Below are positions 31,982 to 39,246 of a stretch of 50,119 bases of DNA, in pieces. Made by a program: the position numbers and the translations under genes. How positions within the stretch are numbered: position 1 is the first letter of the stretch; each line of letters starts with the position of its first letter. This DNA comes from Myxococcota bacterium (lineage in GTDB: Bacteria > Myxococcota_A > UBA796 > UBA2385): contig JAKLKF010000040.1 in NCBI GenBank assembly GCA_023150805.1, positions 5,840-55,958 on the forward strand, read 5' to 3'. The notes under the pieces are model-generated. The model was not told the DNA's origin, did not search any database, and saw nothing but the letters and a program-made list of their open reading frames with translations.

Positions 31982-33076
31982 TCAGTCGGGGGGGGGCCGG
32001 CCCTCGGCCTCGGCCTGGAGGACGGCGGCGCGCTGCGCCACCTCGGCCAGCCAGGCGCTGTCCGAGCGGGATCCCACCTCGCCCACCTCGGCCAGGGCCA
32101 GGGCCCACCAGTCGTCCGCGGCCGGCAACGACGGCTCGGCCTGGCCGCGGGGCAGCGGCTGGCTGGCCAGCTCGGCGTCGCGCCAGGCCTGGGCCCGGGC
32201 CAGCGCCGAGTCGTAGCTGGGGGCCCGCACCAGGGCCTCCATGCCGCCCCGACCGCCTACCCGCGCACGCAGGCTCTCCAGGCCGGGGGCGTGGCTGCGC
32301 AGCGCCTGCAGGAGCAGGCCCAGCTCCTGCGCGAGCTGCAGGCCCTTGGGACAGCCCCGCTCGCTCCAGCGGCGGACCACGCCCGCGCCCAGGCCGCCCA
32401 GCGTGCGCGGGTCTACGTCGGGAGCGAGGACCCGTAGGGCGGGCTCCACGGCGGCCCACGCGGCGGCCGGGTCCTCGACGTTGCGCGCCGCCCAACGGTC
32501 GATCCACGCCGGCCGGGCCGAGCCAGGCAGGGAGGTGGGAAGGACAGCAGCCGGCGCGGCCGGCGTGGTCGACCTGGAGGGGGCGGAGGAAGAGGTAGAC
32601 GGCAAGGCCCAGGAGAGCGAGCGCGCGACTGCGCGCCGCATCTCATCGAGGACCGCCCGGCCGGTCGACCGGGCCTCCACCTGGTCGAGCTGCTCGACCA
32701 GCTCGGCCAGGCGCTGGGGCTGGTGGACCGCCCAGCGGGCCAGCTCGACCCAGCGGGCAGGCACCAGGCGGTAGACCGAGGTGCGGTACGGACGGTGCGT
32801 CGTGACGAGCAGGCCCAGGCCCTCCAGCAGGCGCTCGCCGCGGCGGATGGTCTCCATCGCGGCTCCACCCGCCCAGGTGCCCAGCGTGCGACGGCCATAG
32901 CCGCGGTCATCGTCGGCCTGGCGCGGCCACTGCCACGTGTCTCGGCCCTGCTCGTCGCGCGACTGGCCCACCACGAGCAGGGCTCCCGCCGCCCGCCAGG
33001 CCGAGCTGGGCAGCCAGGCCGACAGCACGCGGTGCGCGGCGTGCAGGTCGAGGATGGTGGGCGCCGTCGTCGTCAT
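31982..33076 (-). CDS. Winged-helix replication-initiator-like protein
   Basis: 364 residues, ATGA overlap with the gene before it. Residues about 60-105 form a winged-helix pattern (RRTLGTWAGGAAMETIRRGERLLEGLGLLV then PYRTSVYRLV), as in phage O-type and plasmid Rep proteins. The rest is helical, with a Ser/Pro linker near 160-185. It is the last gene of the leftward operon and ends some 190 bases from four iterons, which supports a replication role. A transcription regulator is the alternative. Confidence 0.55.
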   Translation of the reverse strand: MTTTAPTILDLHAAHRVLSAWLPSSAWRAAGALLVVGQSRDEQGRDTWQWPRQADDDRGYGRRTLGTWAGGAAMETIRRGERLLEGLGLLVTTHRPYRTSVYRLVPARWVELARWAVHQPQRLAELVEQLDQVEARSTGRAVLDEMRRAVARSLSWALPSTSSSAPSRSTTPAAPAAVLPTSLPGSARPAWIDRWAARNVEDPAAAWAAVEPALRVLAPDVDPRTLGGLGAGVVRRWSERGCPKGLQLAQELGLLLQALRSHAPGLESLRARVGGRGGMEALVRAPSYDSALARAQAWRDAELASQPLPRGQAEPSLPAADDWWALALAEVGEVGSRSDSAWLAEVAQRAAVLQAEAEGRPPPD

Positions 33077-33291
33077 GCTCGGACCTGCCGCGTGGGGAAC
33101 ATGCCCGGGGACCTGGTGACCAGCACCAGGCCCCCGGGGCTTCGGGGGTAGGACAGGATGCGGCGCCCCGACCGGGGCCCCGCGGGGGGAATGCGCTGCG
33201 ACCGGCGAGCCCCCGCCCCGGTGGCCGGGGCAGGGACATCCAGCTCGACCACCAGGGTCGAGGGCGCCGGACCAGGCAGGAGCGCGGTCAC
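33073..33291 (-). CDS. Small hypothetical protein
   Basis: 72 residues; the GTG overlaps the stop of the gene before (GTGA) and its own stop overlaps the next ATG (ATGA). The sequence has STLVVELDVPAPATG and a basic, Ser/Pro-rich second half (RRSQRIPPAGPRSGRR). The double coupling is the main support for it being real. No domain recognised. Confidence 0.5.
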   Translation of the reverse strand: MTALLPGPAPSTLVVELDVPAPATGAGARRSQRIPPAGPRSGRRILSYPRSPGGLVLVTRSPGMFPTRQVRA

Positions 33292-33692
33292 GAGGACCAG
33301 CGCCCCGGGACGTCCTGGGTGGCGTCCGGATCGTCGACGTCGACCTCGGGCTCGGGCAGCTCGAGGTCGTCGGGCACCAGCTCCGTCACACACCCCGACG
33401 TCGACAGGTGTGACGGCCGCGCCAGGGGGCCGCCGCTGTCACCGTCACGGTCACCGGCGGCCAGCGGCTCGGGGTCGGCCAGGCGCAGCACCATCTCCAC
33501 CTGGTGAATGGCGCCCTCCCAGTGCGTGCAGGCCGTGGCCACCAGCTCGAGCGGCCCGGTCCGCCGGCGGACCGTGCGCTGGTCGTACACGGCGAGCGCA
33601 GCCGCATCGAGCATCATCGCGGTGATCCGCGCGTCGACGGGCGTGGACATCGGGGCGTCGATGGGCGCCGGCATGCTGGGAGAGGGCGCCAC
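33288..33692 (-). CDS. Hypothetical protein with acidic tail
   Basis: 134 residues; GTG directly after the stop of the gene before. A helical core (DARITAMMLDAAALAVYDQR, THWEGAIHQVEMVLRLAD) is followed by a linker and a very acidic tail (LELPEPEVDVDDPDATQDVP). Acidic tails are common in DNA-mimic or single-strand-binding-protein partners, but there is no direct evidence here. An inner ATG start is possible. Confidence 0.5.
   Translation of the reverse strand: MAPSPSMPAPIDAPMSTPVDARITAMMLDAAALAVYDQRTVRRRTGPLELVATACTHWEGAIHQVEMVLRLADPEPLAAGDRDGDSGGPLARPSHLSTSGCVTELVPDDLELPEPEVDVDDPDATQDVPGRWSS
33383..33416. repeat. Inverted repeat CGTCACA-18-TGTGACG, copy 4
   Basis: Nine-base arms CCGTCACAC (33383-33391) and GTGTGACGG (33408-33416) within the acidic-tail gene, at its linker. 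Confidence 0.75.
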
Positions 33693-33944
33693 CTACTCCT
33701 CCGCGGCCAGGCGGCGGGCCGCCTTCTTCGGCGCGGACAGGCGGGCGACCTGCTGCTCCAGGTCCGCCACCCGCGCCTGCAGCTCGGTGAGCTTGTCGTC
33801 GTCCCGGCCGCGGACCAGGTCGCCCAGCTTGTCGACCGTCTCCTCCAGCTTGTCGAGGCTGTCGGCCAGCTCGTCGCGCTTCTGCTGGCTCACGATGTTG
33901 CCCAGCAGCTCGCGGATCATCTGGCCGATCTTCTTCTTCGCCAT
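33693..33944 (-). CDS. Small coiled-coil protein
   Basis: 83 residues from ATG with GGAGAG upstream. A basic start (AKKKIGQMIRELLGNIV) precedes a regular heptad coiled coil (DSLDKLEETVDKLGDLV, LTELQARVADLEQQVARL) and a basic end (PKKAARRLAA). It resembles small phasin-like or DUF-type oligomerising proteins. Likely an oligomer of three or four helices; partner unknown. Confidence 0.6.
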   Translation of the reverse strand: MAKKKIGQMIRELLGNIVSQQKRDELADSLDKLEETVDKLGDLVRGRDDDKLTELQARVADLEQQVARLSAPKKAARRLAAEE

Positions 33945-33955
33945 GCTCTCTCCAT

Positions 33956-33979
33956 GGGCCACAGGCCCGGTTGTGGCCC
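33956..33979. repeat. Intercistronic inverted repeat GGGCCACA-8-TGTGGCCC
   Basis: Perfect 8-base arms (33956-33963 and 33972-33979), located 12-35 bases upstream of the coiled-coil gene's start in the leftward transcript. It could be an mRNA hairpin or a protein site. Confidence 0.5.
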
Positions 33980-33985
33980 GCAGGC

Positions 33986-34243
33986 CTAGAAGGGGATCCC
34001 GTCGTGGCCGGCGTTGCCGTGGCACTCCGCGACGGGCAGGAGCTGGTGTTTTGTGAGCTGCACGTTCAGCTCGACGATGCCGTCCTCGGCGGCGGTGCAC
34101 CGCAGGTCGACCGCGCCATCGAGCTCGGCCAGCCTCTCCTCCAGGCGCTGGACGGCGTGCACCAGGTGCCGCCGGAGGTCCTTGTCCAACCCGAAGCCGA
34201 CCAGCGCGATCCGCAGCTCCTCGGCGACAGACAGGTCGCTCAC
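33986..34243 (-). CDS. Small hypothetical protein
   Basis: 85 residues; the GTG overlaps the preceding stop (GTGA). The N-terminal half is helical (VAEELRIALVGFGLDKDLRR, LVHAVQRLEERLAELDGAV) and the C-terminal half contains two short strands (VDLRCTAAEDGIVELNVQL). No recognised domain. Part of the leftward early operon. Confidence 0.55.
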   Translation of the reverse strand: MSDLSVAEELRIALVGFGLDKDLRRHLVHAVQRLEERLAELDGAVDLRCTAAEDGIVELNVQLTKHQLLPVAECHGNAGHDGIPF

Positions 34244-34659
34244 GCGGCACGCTCGGAGTCGACGTCGTTGTCGACGCTCGGCGGCACCCGCAGGGCCTGG
34301 CACGTCAGCATCGACAGCTCGGCGACCTGGCCCAGCGCCCGCTGCACCAGGTGCACGATCTCGACGTCCCGGCGGCAGGCCCGCGGCACCGTCACCGAGT
34401 ACTCGGCCACCACCATTCCCCCCATGCTCAGCTCGATGTCGGCCGCGCGGTCGTCCGTGAGGTCGACCACGACCGAGACGGGCCCGGCCTGGCCGTCCAG
34501 GCAGGTGCCGTCCCAGGCCCACTCGATGTGGGGGCAGGAGGTCGACAGGCGGGTGAGGATGGTGGGCTCGGGAGGCATCGAGGGCTCCGGGGTGAGGGCG
34601 TGGCGCAGGGCATGCAGCGCGACGGCTGCGGACAGCAGGGGCCAGGGCAGGGGCATCAC
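34240..34659 (-). CDS. Hypothetical protein with N-terminal hydrophobic segment
   Basis: 139 residues; the GTG (34659) overlaps the preceding stop, ATG at 34656 is the alternative. MPLPWPLLSAAVALHAL is a hydrophobic leader that could be a signal or anchor. The soluble part has WAWDGTCLDGQAGPVSVVVD and ELSMGGMVVAEYSVTVPRAC with three cysteines, suggesting a beta-rich exported domain. No family recognised. Confidence 0.5.
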   Translation of the reverse strand: MMPLPWPLLSAAVALHALRHALTPEPSMPPEPTILTRLSTSCPHIEWAWDGTCLDGQAGPVSVVVDLTDDRAADIELSMGGMVVAEYSVTVPRACRRDVEIVHLVQRALGQVAELSMLTCQALRVPPSVDNDVDSERAA

Positions 34660-35093
34660 GCCTCCTCCCAGGGCAGCGAGTCGTCGGGCGGGCGCGGGAC
34701 GCCGGCCAGCGGCGCGAACCCCGTCAGCTCGCCGTGGATGCGGGCGAGCTGACGCCAGGTCGCGTCCGGCCAGTCCCGCAGGCTGGGCGAGGCGAGCAGG
34801 TCGATGATGGCGGTCACCAGCAGGCGGCGCTGCTCGTCGAGGGCCTCGCCACGGGCCTCCAGGGCCTGCTGCCAGCGGTAGGCGCGGATCGCCTCAGCGA
34901 GGGCGCCCACCAGCACCGCGCTCGCCAGGGAGAGGAGCAGCCCCGCCCACGAGTAGGTCAGCGCCGGGCCCGTCCAGGTCTCCACGTCGGCCAGGCGGCC
35001 CAGCAGCGGCACGGCCTCCTCGGTCGCGGCCAGGTACAGGCCGGTCTGCAGGAGTTGCAGGGGCAGGACCAGGGTCCACGGGACGGCGTTCAC
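34656..35093 (-). CDS. Two-helix membrane protein
   Basis: 145 residues; GTGA overlap with the gene before. Membrane helices are likely at PWTLVLPLQLLQTGLYLAA and YSWAGLLLSLASAVLVGALA, followed by a cytoplasmic helical tail (YRWQQALEARGEALDEQRRL). Together with the next gene it resembles a lysis or exclusion cassette, but this is inference. Confidence 0.55.
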   Translation of the reverse strand: MNAVPWTLVLPLQLLQTGLYLAATEEAVPLLGRLADVETWTGPALTYSWAGLLLSLASAVLVGALAEAIRAYRWQQALEARGEALDEQRRLLVTAIIDLLASPSLRDWPDATWRQLARIHGELTGFAPLAGVPRPPDDSLPWEEA

Positions 35094-35377
35094 AGCGCCC
35101 CCCCGTGCAGGGCGAAGTCGACGAGCCGCCGCAGCGCCTCGGTGTGCTGCGGAGAGACAGGGCGCCCGGCGCGCTCCTCCGCCAGCTCGTGTTCGAGTCG
35201 TCGGACCTCGGTGACCAGCTCGCGCACCGCCTGGGCCGCCAGGCGGTGCGCCTCCTGCACCTGGGCCAGCTCGCGCTCGAGCCGCTTCACCTCCGAGATG
35301 GCCGCGCGCTCGGCGGCGAACAACAACAGGACGGCCAGCACCGCCACGGCGGTCAGGACGCAGATCCAGGCGCTCAT
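35090..35377 (-). CDS. Membrane-anchored coiled-coil protein (Rz/spanin-like layout)
   Basis: 95 residues. One N-terminal membrane helix (WICVLTAVAVLAVLLLFAA) is followed by a long charged coiled coil (ISEVKRLERELAQVQEAHRL ... EVRRLEHELAEERAG). This is the layout of i-spanins (Rz) that link inner and outer membranes in phage lysis. No Rz1 lipoprotein overlaps it, although a small lipoprotein is encoded at 42610. Function is therefore tentative. Confidence 0.55.
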   Translation of the reverse strand: MSAWICVLTAVAVLAVLLLFAAERAAISEVKRLERELAQVQEAHRLAAQAVRELVTEVRRLEHELAEERAGRPVSPQHTEALRRLVDFALHGGAL

Positions 35378-35419
35378 CGCGCGCCTCCCGCCGTCGCGGA
35401 GGCGGCCGTCAGCGCGTCG

Positions 35420-35752
35420 CTACCCCTTCGGCGGCACCCCGAGGACCCGCAACGCGAAGTCGCGAGCGCGACGGCTGGGCTGGGTGACCGCGTCCATCGA
35501 CTTGGGGCCGGACATGGTCTGCAGCGCCTGCCCGTTGAGGTCGGCGACGACGTACAGGCCGGGCTTCCAGTACAGCCACCCGTACGGCCGATGGTCCTGC
35601 TCCACACGCCACTTGGGGTGCAACTTGAACGACGCCATCCGAACCTCCCGCTTGCCAGGTCCAGCGTAGCACTGGGCTGGCGGCAGCTCGGACAGCTCGA
35701 AGGGGAGGAAGGCGTCCTCGATGGTGGACGGCGAAGCGGCGACGTCGGGCAC
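35420..35752 (-). CDS. Hypothetical protein
   Basis: 110 residues; GTG at 35752 was chosen because GAGG stands before it and it starts just after the preceding gene. The C-terminal part looks like a compact domain: PKWRVEQDHRPYGWLYWKPG, YVVADLNGQALQTMSGPKSM and RARDFALRVLGVP. An inner ATG at the sequence MASFKLHP would give a 72-residue form. No recognised family; overlapping frames on this strand were rejected on codon pattern. Confidence 0.5.
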   Translation of the reverse strand: MPDVAASPSTIEDAFLPFELSELPPAQCYAGPGKREVRMASFKLHPKWRVEQDHRPYGWLYWKPGLYVVADLNGQALQTMSGPKSMDAVTQPSRRARDFALRVLGVPPKG

Positions 35753-35780
35753 GTGGCACCTCGGCGAAGGAGGGGGGACG

Positions 35781-36119
35781 TCATCGGCGCACCTGCGCCG
35801 CCGAGACCAGCAGCAGCACACCGACCATGGCAGCCAGGGCAGGGGCTGCCGACACCGACGTGCCCGAGGCGATGGACAGCGCCCGCGCCGCATCGAGATC
35901 CAGGGGCCGCTCGGCGTAGGTTGCCCGCAGCAGGCGGCGCTCCTGATCGTGCCGCTCAGCCTGCTCGTCGAAGAGCGCCCGCACGCGCTGCGCGTATGCC
36001 CGCTCGATGTCGCACATGGCGCGGGCATAGTCGAGCTCGATGCGCTGCCACCACCACGCCAGCCCCATCGGCAGGCCGCCAAGGCAGAAGCCCAACAAGG
36101 CCCAGGAAAGGGGCGTCAT
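35781..36119 (-). CDS. Two-helix membrane protein with coiled-coil middle
   Basis: 112 residues, ATGA overlap. A first membrane helix (PLSWALLGFCLGGLPMGLAW) is followed by a charged helix (RAYAQRVRALFDEQAERHDQ), and a second membrane helix ends the protein (APALAAMVGVLLLVSAA). Both ends would be membrane-embedded with a soluble helical loop between. Role unknown. Confidence 0.55.
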   Translation of the reverse strand: MTPLSWALLGFCLGGLPMGLAWWWQRIELDYARAMCDIERAYAQRVRALFDEQAERHDQERRLLRATYAERPLDLDAARALSIASGTSVSAAPALAAMVGVLLLVSAAQVRR

Positions 36120-36274
36120 CGGCGCACCCTGGACGCCAGTTTCCGGCGCACCTGGGCCGCCAGTTGCCGCCACAACTCCGCGATGTCGGCCATCGCCCAG
36201 CGCAACGCTCCGCCCAGCCCGAGGAAGAGGCACACCAGCGCCACCATCTCCACTGCGGCCTGCAGCAGGGTCAT
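36116..36274 (-). CDS. Very small membrane protein
   Basis: 52 residues, coupled on both sides by ATGA. One hydrophobic helix (VEMVALVCLFLGLGGALRWA) precedes a basic amphipathic helix (LWRQLAAQVRRKLASRV). Too short for family assignment; coupling and the membrane helix support it as a gene. Confidence 0.5.
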   Translation of the reverse strand: MTLLQAAVEMVALVCLFLGLGGALRWAMADIAELWRQLAAQVRRKLASRVRR

Positions 36275-36531
36275 CGGGTGGCCCCGTGCGCCTGGACGCG
36301 GGCCAGGTGGTAGCTGTGCCGGCCCAGGGTGCGCCGGTCGCAGGGGACGCCTGCCCCCGCGCCGCAGCGAGGGCAGGCGACCGAGATGGGGCTCGTCTCG
36401 GGGTCGCGAGGCCACGGGCGAGGGGCCGGGGCGCGAGCGCCCAGCACGCGGGAGGGGCCAGCCGCGGGGGCGGACTCTCCGCCGAGGCTGGCCAGGGCCA
36501 GGAGGGGCCACAGCAGGCCGAGGCGGCTCAT
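36271..36531 (-). CDS. Small zinc-binding protein with signal-like N-terminus
   Basis: 86 residues, ATGA overlap with the regulator gene. MSRLGLLWPLLALASLGGES is a signal-like leader; the C-terminus has a zinc module CPRCGAGAGVPCD followed by two His (GRHSYHLAR), a pattern frequent in small phage and actinobacterial zinc-ribbon proteins. A zinc module behind a signal peptide is unusual. Function unknown. Confidence 0.55.
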   Translation of the reverse strand: MSRLGLLWPLLALASLGGESAPAAGPSRVLGARAPAPRPWPRDPETSPISVACPRCGAGAGVPCDRRTLGRHSYHLARVQAHGATR

Positions 36532-36788
36532 GACCGGGCCTCCCGCGAGGAGGGACGGGGAACGCCGGGTCCCGGGTCGGTGGCGTGGACGTCGCGGACC
36601 AGGGCGCCCAGCTCTGCGTCCGTCAGCGCGTAGTGGTCGGCGACCGCTACGAGGAGGCGCACGCTGGCCCGAGCCTTGCCGCGCTCGACGCGGGACACCC
36701 CGCCCTTGTGCATCTTCAACGCTGCGCCGAGTTGCGCGCAGGTCTCACCACGACTGAGACGGAGGCTGCGGAGGGCGGTTGTGTCCAT
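36528..36788 (-). CDS. XRE-family regulator (leftward)
   Basis: 86 residues from ATG with AAGGGG upstream. A helix-turn-helix lies at about 15-40 (CAQLGAALKMHKGGVSRVER). It is first in the leftward operon and divergent from a second XRE gene 58 bases away, the arrangement of phage repressor/cro pairs. The intergenic region has repeated ACGGTTGT half-sites, so autoregulation is likely. Confidence 0.8.
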   Translation of the reverse strand: MDTTALRSLRLSRGETCAQLGAALKMHKGGVSRVERGKARASVRLLVAVADHYALTDAELGALVRDVHATDPGPGVPRPSSREARS

Positions 36789-36830
36789 TGCATCCCCTTC
36801 TACGTTGTGAACCCTACAACCGTCAAGGGG
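36776..36830. promoter_or_regulatory. Immunity-type operator region
   Basis: Between the divergent XRE genes are GCGGTTGTG (36775-36783), an imperfect palindrome ACGTTGT...ACAACCGT (36802-36823) and an outer inverted repeat CCCCTT/AAGGGG (36794-36799 and 36825-36830) overlapping the leftward ribosome site. The half-site ACGGTTGT recurs at 37199 and 37741. Confidence 0.6.
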
Positions 36831-36845
36831 TGACTACTGCGACGC

Positions 36846-37190
36846 ATGCCGTTCGACCCCTGGGACCTCCGACGCATGAGGCAGTCCGCCGGGAAAACTC
36901 TTCCCGAGCTCGCGCTGGCCCTCAACTACGACAAGGGCAACCTGTCGCGCATGGAGCGCGGACTCGCGCGTTGCCCGGCACCCTTGGCCGCCGCATGGGC
37001 GGAGGCGTGTGGCTTCCACCTTCAGTTCGTCGCCGACGTGGACGCCGAGGAGGAGCGCCTACTACGTCATCTAGACTTGACGGACCGGCGGATCATCGGG
37101 AGGATCGCGAGTGTCCTTCCGCGCCTAGACCCGATTCATAGAGCAACCCTGCTCCACCTAATAGAGTTGTGGGAGCGCGCCCACGACTAA
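36846..37190 (+). CDS. XRE-family regulator (rightward)
   Basis: 114 residues from ATG. The helix-turn-helix lies at about 17-42 (KTLPELALALNYDKGNLSRM) and a helical C-terminal domain (RIIGRIASVLPRLDPIHRAT) probably dimerises. It is divergent from the other XRE gene and followed directly by a secreted-protein gene. Base composition here is less GC-rich than in the rest of the element, a sign of separate origin. Which of the two is the lysogenic repressor cannot be told. Confidence 0.8.
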   Translation: MPFDPWDLRRMRQSAGKTLPELALALNYDKGNLSRMERGLARCPAPLAAAWAEACGFHLQFVADVDAEEERLLRHLDLTDRRIIGRIASVLPRLDPIHRATLLHLIELWERAHD

Positions 37191-37198
37191 GCCAAGGA

Positions 37199-37207
37199 AC
37201 AACCGTC
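37199..37207 (+). promoter_or_regulatory. Operator half-site over a ribosome site
   Basis: ACAACCGTC, identical to 36816-36824, sits between AAGGA and the GTG start at 37208. A repressor bound here would sit at the translation start region of the secreted-protein gene. Confidence 0.4.
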
Positions 37208-37720
37208 GTGTTTCCAGTGCTTTATGTGGCCACGCTGTTGGCTGCCGGCAGTCCCGACAGCTACCCCTACATGCTGCCCTATGATGACCTCGTGGGGACA
37301 TGGAACGTTCGCAGTTTTCGGCATGTGGACGACACCTGCGCAAGAACCGCAACGCCCCAGATCACCTCGTCGGTCTGGTTGGTCTCGACAGACCCGGGCG
37401 CCGTCGACCCGATGAGGAAGGTCGTGGTGGCCATCCAGGGAGACGCGGAGTTCCCCACCCTCGCGGGAAACATCGGCGAGGGGCAGTTGTGGCTGTCTGG
37501 GTATGCAGACCGGTCGTTCTGGGGAGAGGCTGGTTGGTCGTTCGACCTGGTGCCGCGGTCCTGGACCGAGCTGAACTACAAGCTGCTCGACGGCAAGCAC
37601 ACCCTCTCGGGTGTGCGCTACGTAGCGAGGATCGAACGCATGCAGCCACGAGACTACGAGGGAGACGTTCGGCTGGTCGCTTGCGTCGACCTCATCGAGC
37701 TGGAGGCCGTGAAGCAGTAG
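37208..37720 (+). CDS. Secreted protein, probable lysogenic-conversion gene
   Basis: 170 residues from GTG; AAGGA lies at the right distance and an operator half-site ACAACCGTC fills the spacer between it and the start. VFPVLYVATLLAAGSPDS looks like a short signal peptide. The mature part is beta-rich (LVGTWNVRSFRHVDDTCAR, VVVAIQGDAEFPTLAGNIG, GEAGWSFDLVP) with an LVGTW motif as in small lipocalin-like barrels. GC content is clearly lower than surroundings. It may be a moron expressed from the prophage. Confidence 0.6.
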   Translation: MFPVLYVATLLAAGSPDSYPYMLPYDDLVGTWNVRSFRHVDDTCARTATPQITSSVWLVSTDPGAVDPMRKVVVAIQGDAEFPTLAGNIGEGQLWLSGYADRSFWGEAGWSFDLVPRSWTELNYKLLDGKHTLSGVRYVARIERMQPRDYEGDVRLVACVDLIELEAVKQ

Positions 37721-37740
37721 GAGACGGGTTGTAGATGTTG

Positions 37741-37758
37741 CAACCGTGACCACGGTTG
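37741..37758. promoter_or_regulatory. 18-bp operator palindrome
   Basis: CAACCGTGACCACGGTTG is two 8-base arms around AC, containing the ACGGTTGT-type half-site in both directions. It lies 26 bases upstream of the start of the zinc-ribbon gene set, next to GTATACGGTAACC, so it probably controls that operon. Confidence 0.6.
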
Positions 37759-37783
37759 TGTATACGGTAACCAGGAGGTGCCC

Positions 37784-38041
37784 ATGGCTCCCTGGACCGT
37801 CCTCTCCCCCGCCCGCTTCTTCAGCGCAGACACCCCGGCCGAGCTGATCCAGTGCTCGACCTGCCGGGACTACCGGCGCTACGTGCCTGTCGGCGAGCGC
37901 CCCGCGTCCTGCCCCTTCTGCGCCCGCGGCGGGCGCTACGGCGGCCTGACCGACGCGAGCCCGACCGACGCGACGCCGGTGGAGGTGGACACCACCATCC
38001 CGGCCGGCGCCTGCGCCGCGGGGGTGGCCCGTGTCGGCTGA
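37784..38041 (+). CDS. Small zinc-ribbon protein
   Basis: 85 residues; ATG at 37784 has AGGAGG five bases upstream. Two CxxC pairs (CSTCRDY and CPFCARGG) form a zinc ribbon, followed by an acidic Thr-rich tail. Small zinc ribbons in phage early regions often bind polymerase or nucleic acid. First gene of a rightward early set controlled by the palindrome upstream. Confidence 0.65.
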   Translation: MAPWTVLSPARFFSADTPAELIQCSTCRDYRRYVPVGERPASCPFCARGGRYGGLTDASPTDATPVEVDTTIPAGACAAGVARVG

Positions 38042-38342
38042 CTTCGACGGCGCCACCATCCTGGCCGAGATCACTCAGCGCCTCAACGCCAAGGCCAGGG
38101 CCGACCTCCGCGCGCTGGACAAGCACCCCGACGAGCTGCAGAGCCGCCTCGTGTTCCGCTGCCCGGTGTGTGGCTGGCGGTCGTCGCCCGCGCAGGCCGA
38201 CAAGTTCGAGGTCTACGGCGAGGGGGACCACGACGTGACCTACAACCACTGCGGGGCGGACTTCCAGGTCGAAACCCAGGTCACGCACATCTTCATCTCG
38301 CCGGCCGCGCGCACGGCGCCGGCTCCCGGGGGTGCCCGATGA
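38031..38342 (+). CDS. Zinc-ribbon protein (paralogue A)
   Basis: 103 residues from GTG, overlapping the previous gene by 11 bases. A helical start (ATILAEITQRLNAKARADLR) leads to a zinc module RCPVCGWRS...NHCGADF and ends in HIFISPAA. The next gene has a similar C-terminal module ending FISPAA, so they are duplicates of one domain. The second pair in this copy has His in place of one Cys. Confidence 0.62.
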   Translation: MSADFDGATILAEITQRLNAKARADLRALDKHPDELQSRLVFRCPVCGWRSSPAQADKFEVYGEGDHDVTYNHCGADFQVETQVTHIFISPAARTAPAPGGAR

Positions 38343-38896
38343 CCGACGCGACGCTGACCGAGCGCGCCGAGCTGCTGGCGACCTTCCCGACGCGGCGAGA
38401 GCAGGCCCGGGCCGATGGCATGCTGGCCCTCCACGTCTACGTGGGCGGCGGCCGGCTGGTGCACCGGGTGACGGGCTGGACCCTGCGCGACCTCGACCCG
38501 GAGCGCACCGCCTGCGGCATGCAGGGCCCTGCCGGGTGGACGGTGCTGCGCGGCCCCTGGCCCTCCACGGTGAAGCGGTGCCGGCACTGCTGGGCCGGCC
38601 CGGTGGTGGAGGGCTCCGGCTCGATCCGCGTCGACCTGCAGGAGCACGCCGACGCGGCCCGGCACCGCCGCATGCTGCGGCAGTCGCCGGGGGAGTTCCA
38701 CCACGACACCCTCGTGCGCTGCCCGGGGTGCGGGTGGCGCAGGGACGCCAACATCGCGGTGGGTGCGCCCGCGAGCCAGTGGCTGGCGGTGGGGGAGCAC
38801 GAGGCGACATGCGGCCGGTGCGGCGAGGGCTTCACCTTCACGGCCGTGCCGAGCTTCATCTCGCCCGCCGCCCTGCCTGCCGGGGGTGACCGATGA
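38339..38896 (+). CDS. Zinc-ribbon protein (paralogue B, longer)
   Basis: 185 residues, ATGA overlap. A first domain (LATFPTRREQARADGMLALH, GGGRLVHRVTGWTLRDLDPE) with CRHC is followed by the zinc module RCPGCGWRRD...CGRCGEGF and the ending SFISPAA shared with the gene before. The first domain resembles short phage proteins that carry a His-Val strand and a CxxC. Function unknown; probably nucleic-acid contact. Confidence 0.6.
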   Translation: MTDATLTERAELLATFPTRREQARADGMLALHVYVGGGRLVHRVTGWTLRDLDPERTACGMQGPAGWTVLRGPWPSTVKRCRHCWAGPVVEGSGSIRVDLQEHADAARHRRMLRQSPGEFHHDTLVRCPGCGWRRDANIAVGAPASQWLAVGEHEATCGRCGEGFTFTAVPSFISPAALPAGGDR

Positions 38897-39246
38897 CCCC
38901 CCAGCAGGTCACCCTGCGCGCGATCGAGGTCATGAGCCTGCTGGTCCACCGGACCACGCTGGCCGCCATGCACCACCACCCCGAGACGCTGGCTGGCCTG
39001 GCCCGCGCCTGCGGGCGCGTGCGCTGCATAAACCACCGCCTGCGGGGCCTGCAGTTCGACCTGGCGTGCCCGCCCTGGCTGCCCGACCATGACTCGCTGG
39101 TGATGCACACCGGGACCCTTATCGACGAGCTGAGGGGCGCCTACCGCGTGGCGCGGGTGGTCGCGGGCGGCCTGGCTCGCCGGGAGCGCGATCACCGGGC
39201 CCACGTCCAGGCGCACCTGGCGGGGGAGGTGGCCCGTGTCGGGTAG
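38893..39246 (+). CDS. Helical hypothetical protein
   Basis: 117 residues, ATGA overlap. All-helical with many His and Arg (LLVHRTTLAAMHHHPETLAG, RVARVVAGGLARRERDHRAH). No membrane segment. Its TAG stop directly abuts the stop of the next, opposite-strand gene (TAG/CTA at 39244-39249). No function recognised. Confidence 0.55.
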   Translation: MTPQQVTLRAIEVMSLLVHRTTLAAMHHHPETLAGLARACGRVRCINHRLRGLQFDLACPPWLPDHDSLVMHTGTLIDELRGAYRVARVVAGGLARRERDHRAHVQAHLAGEVARVG

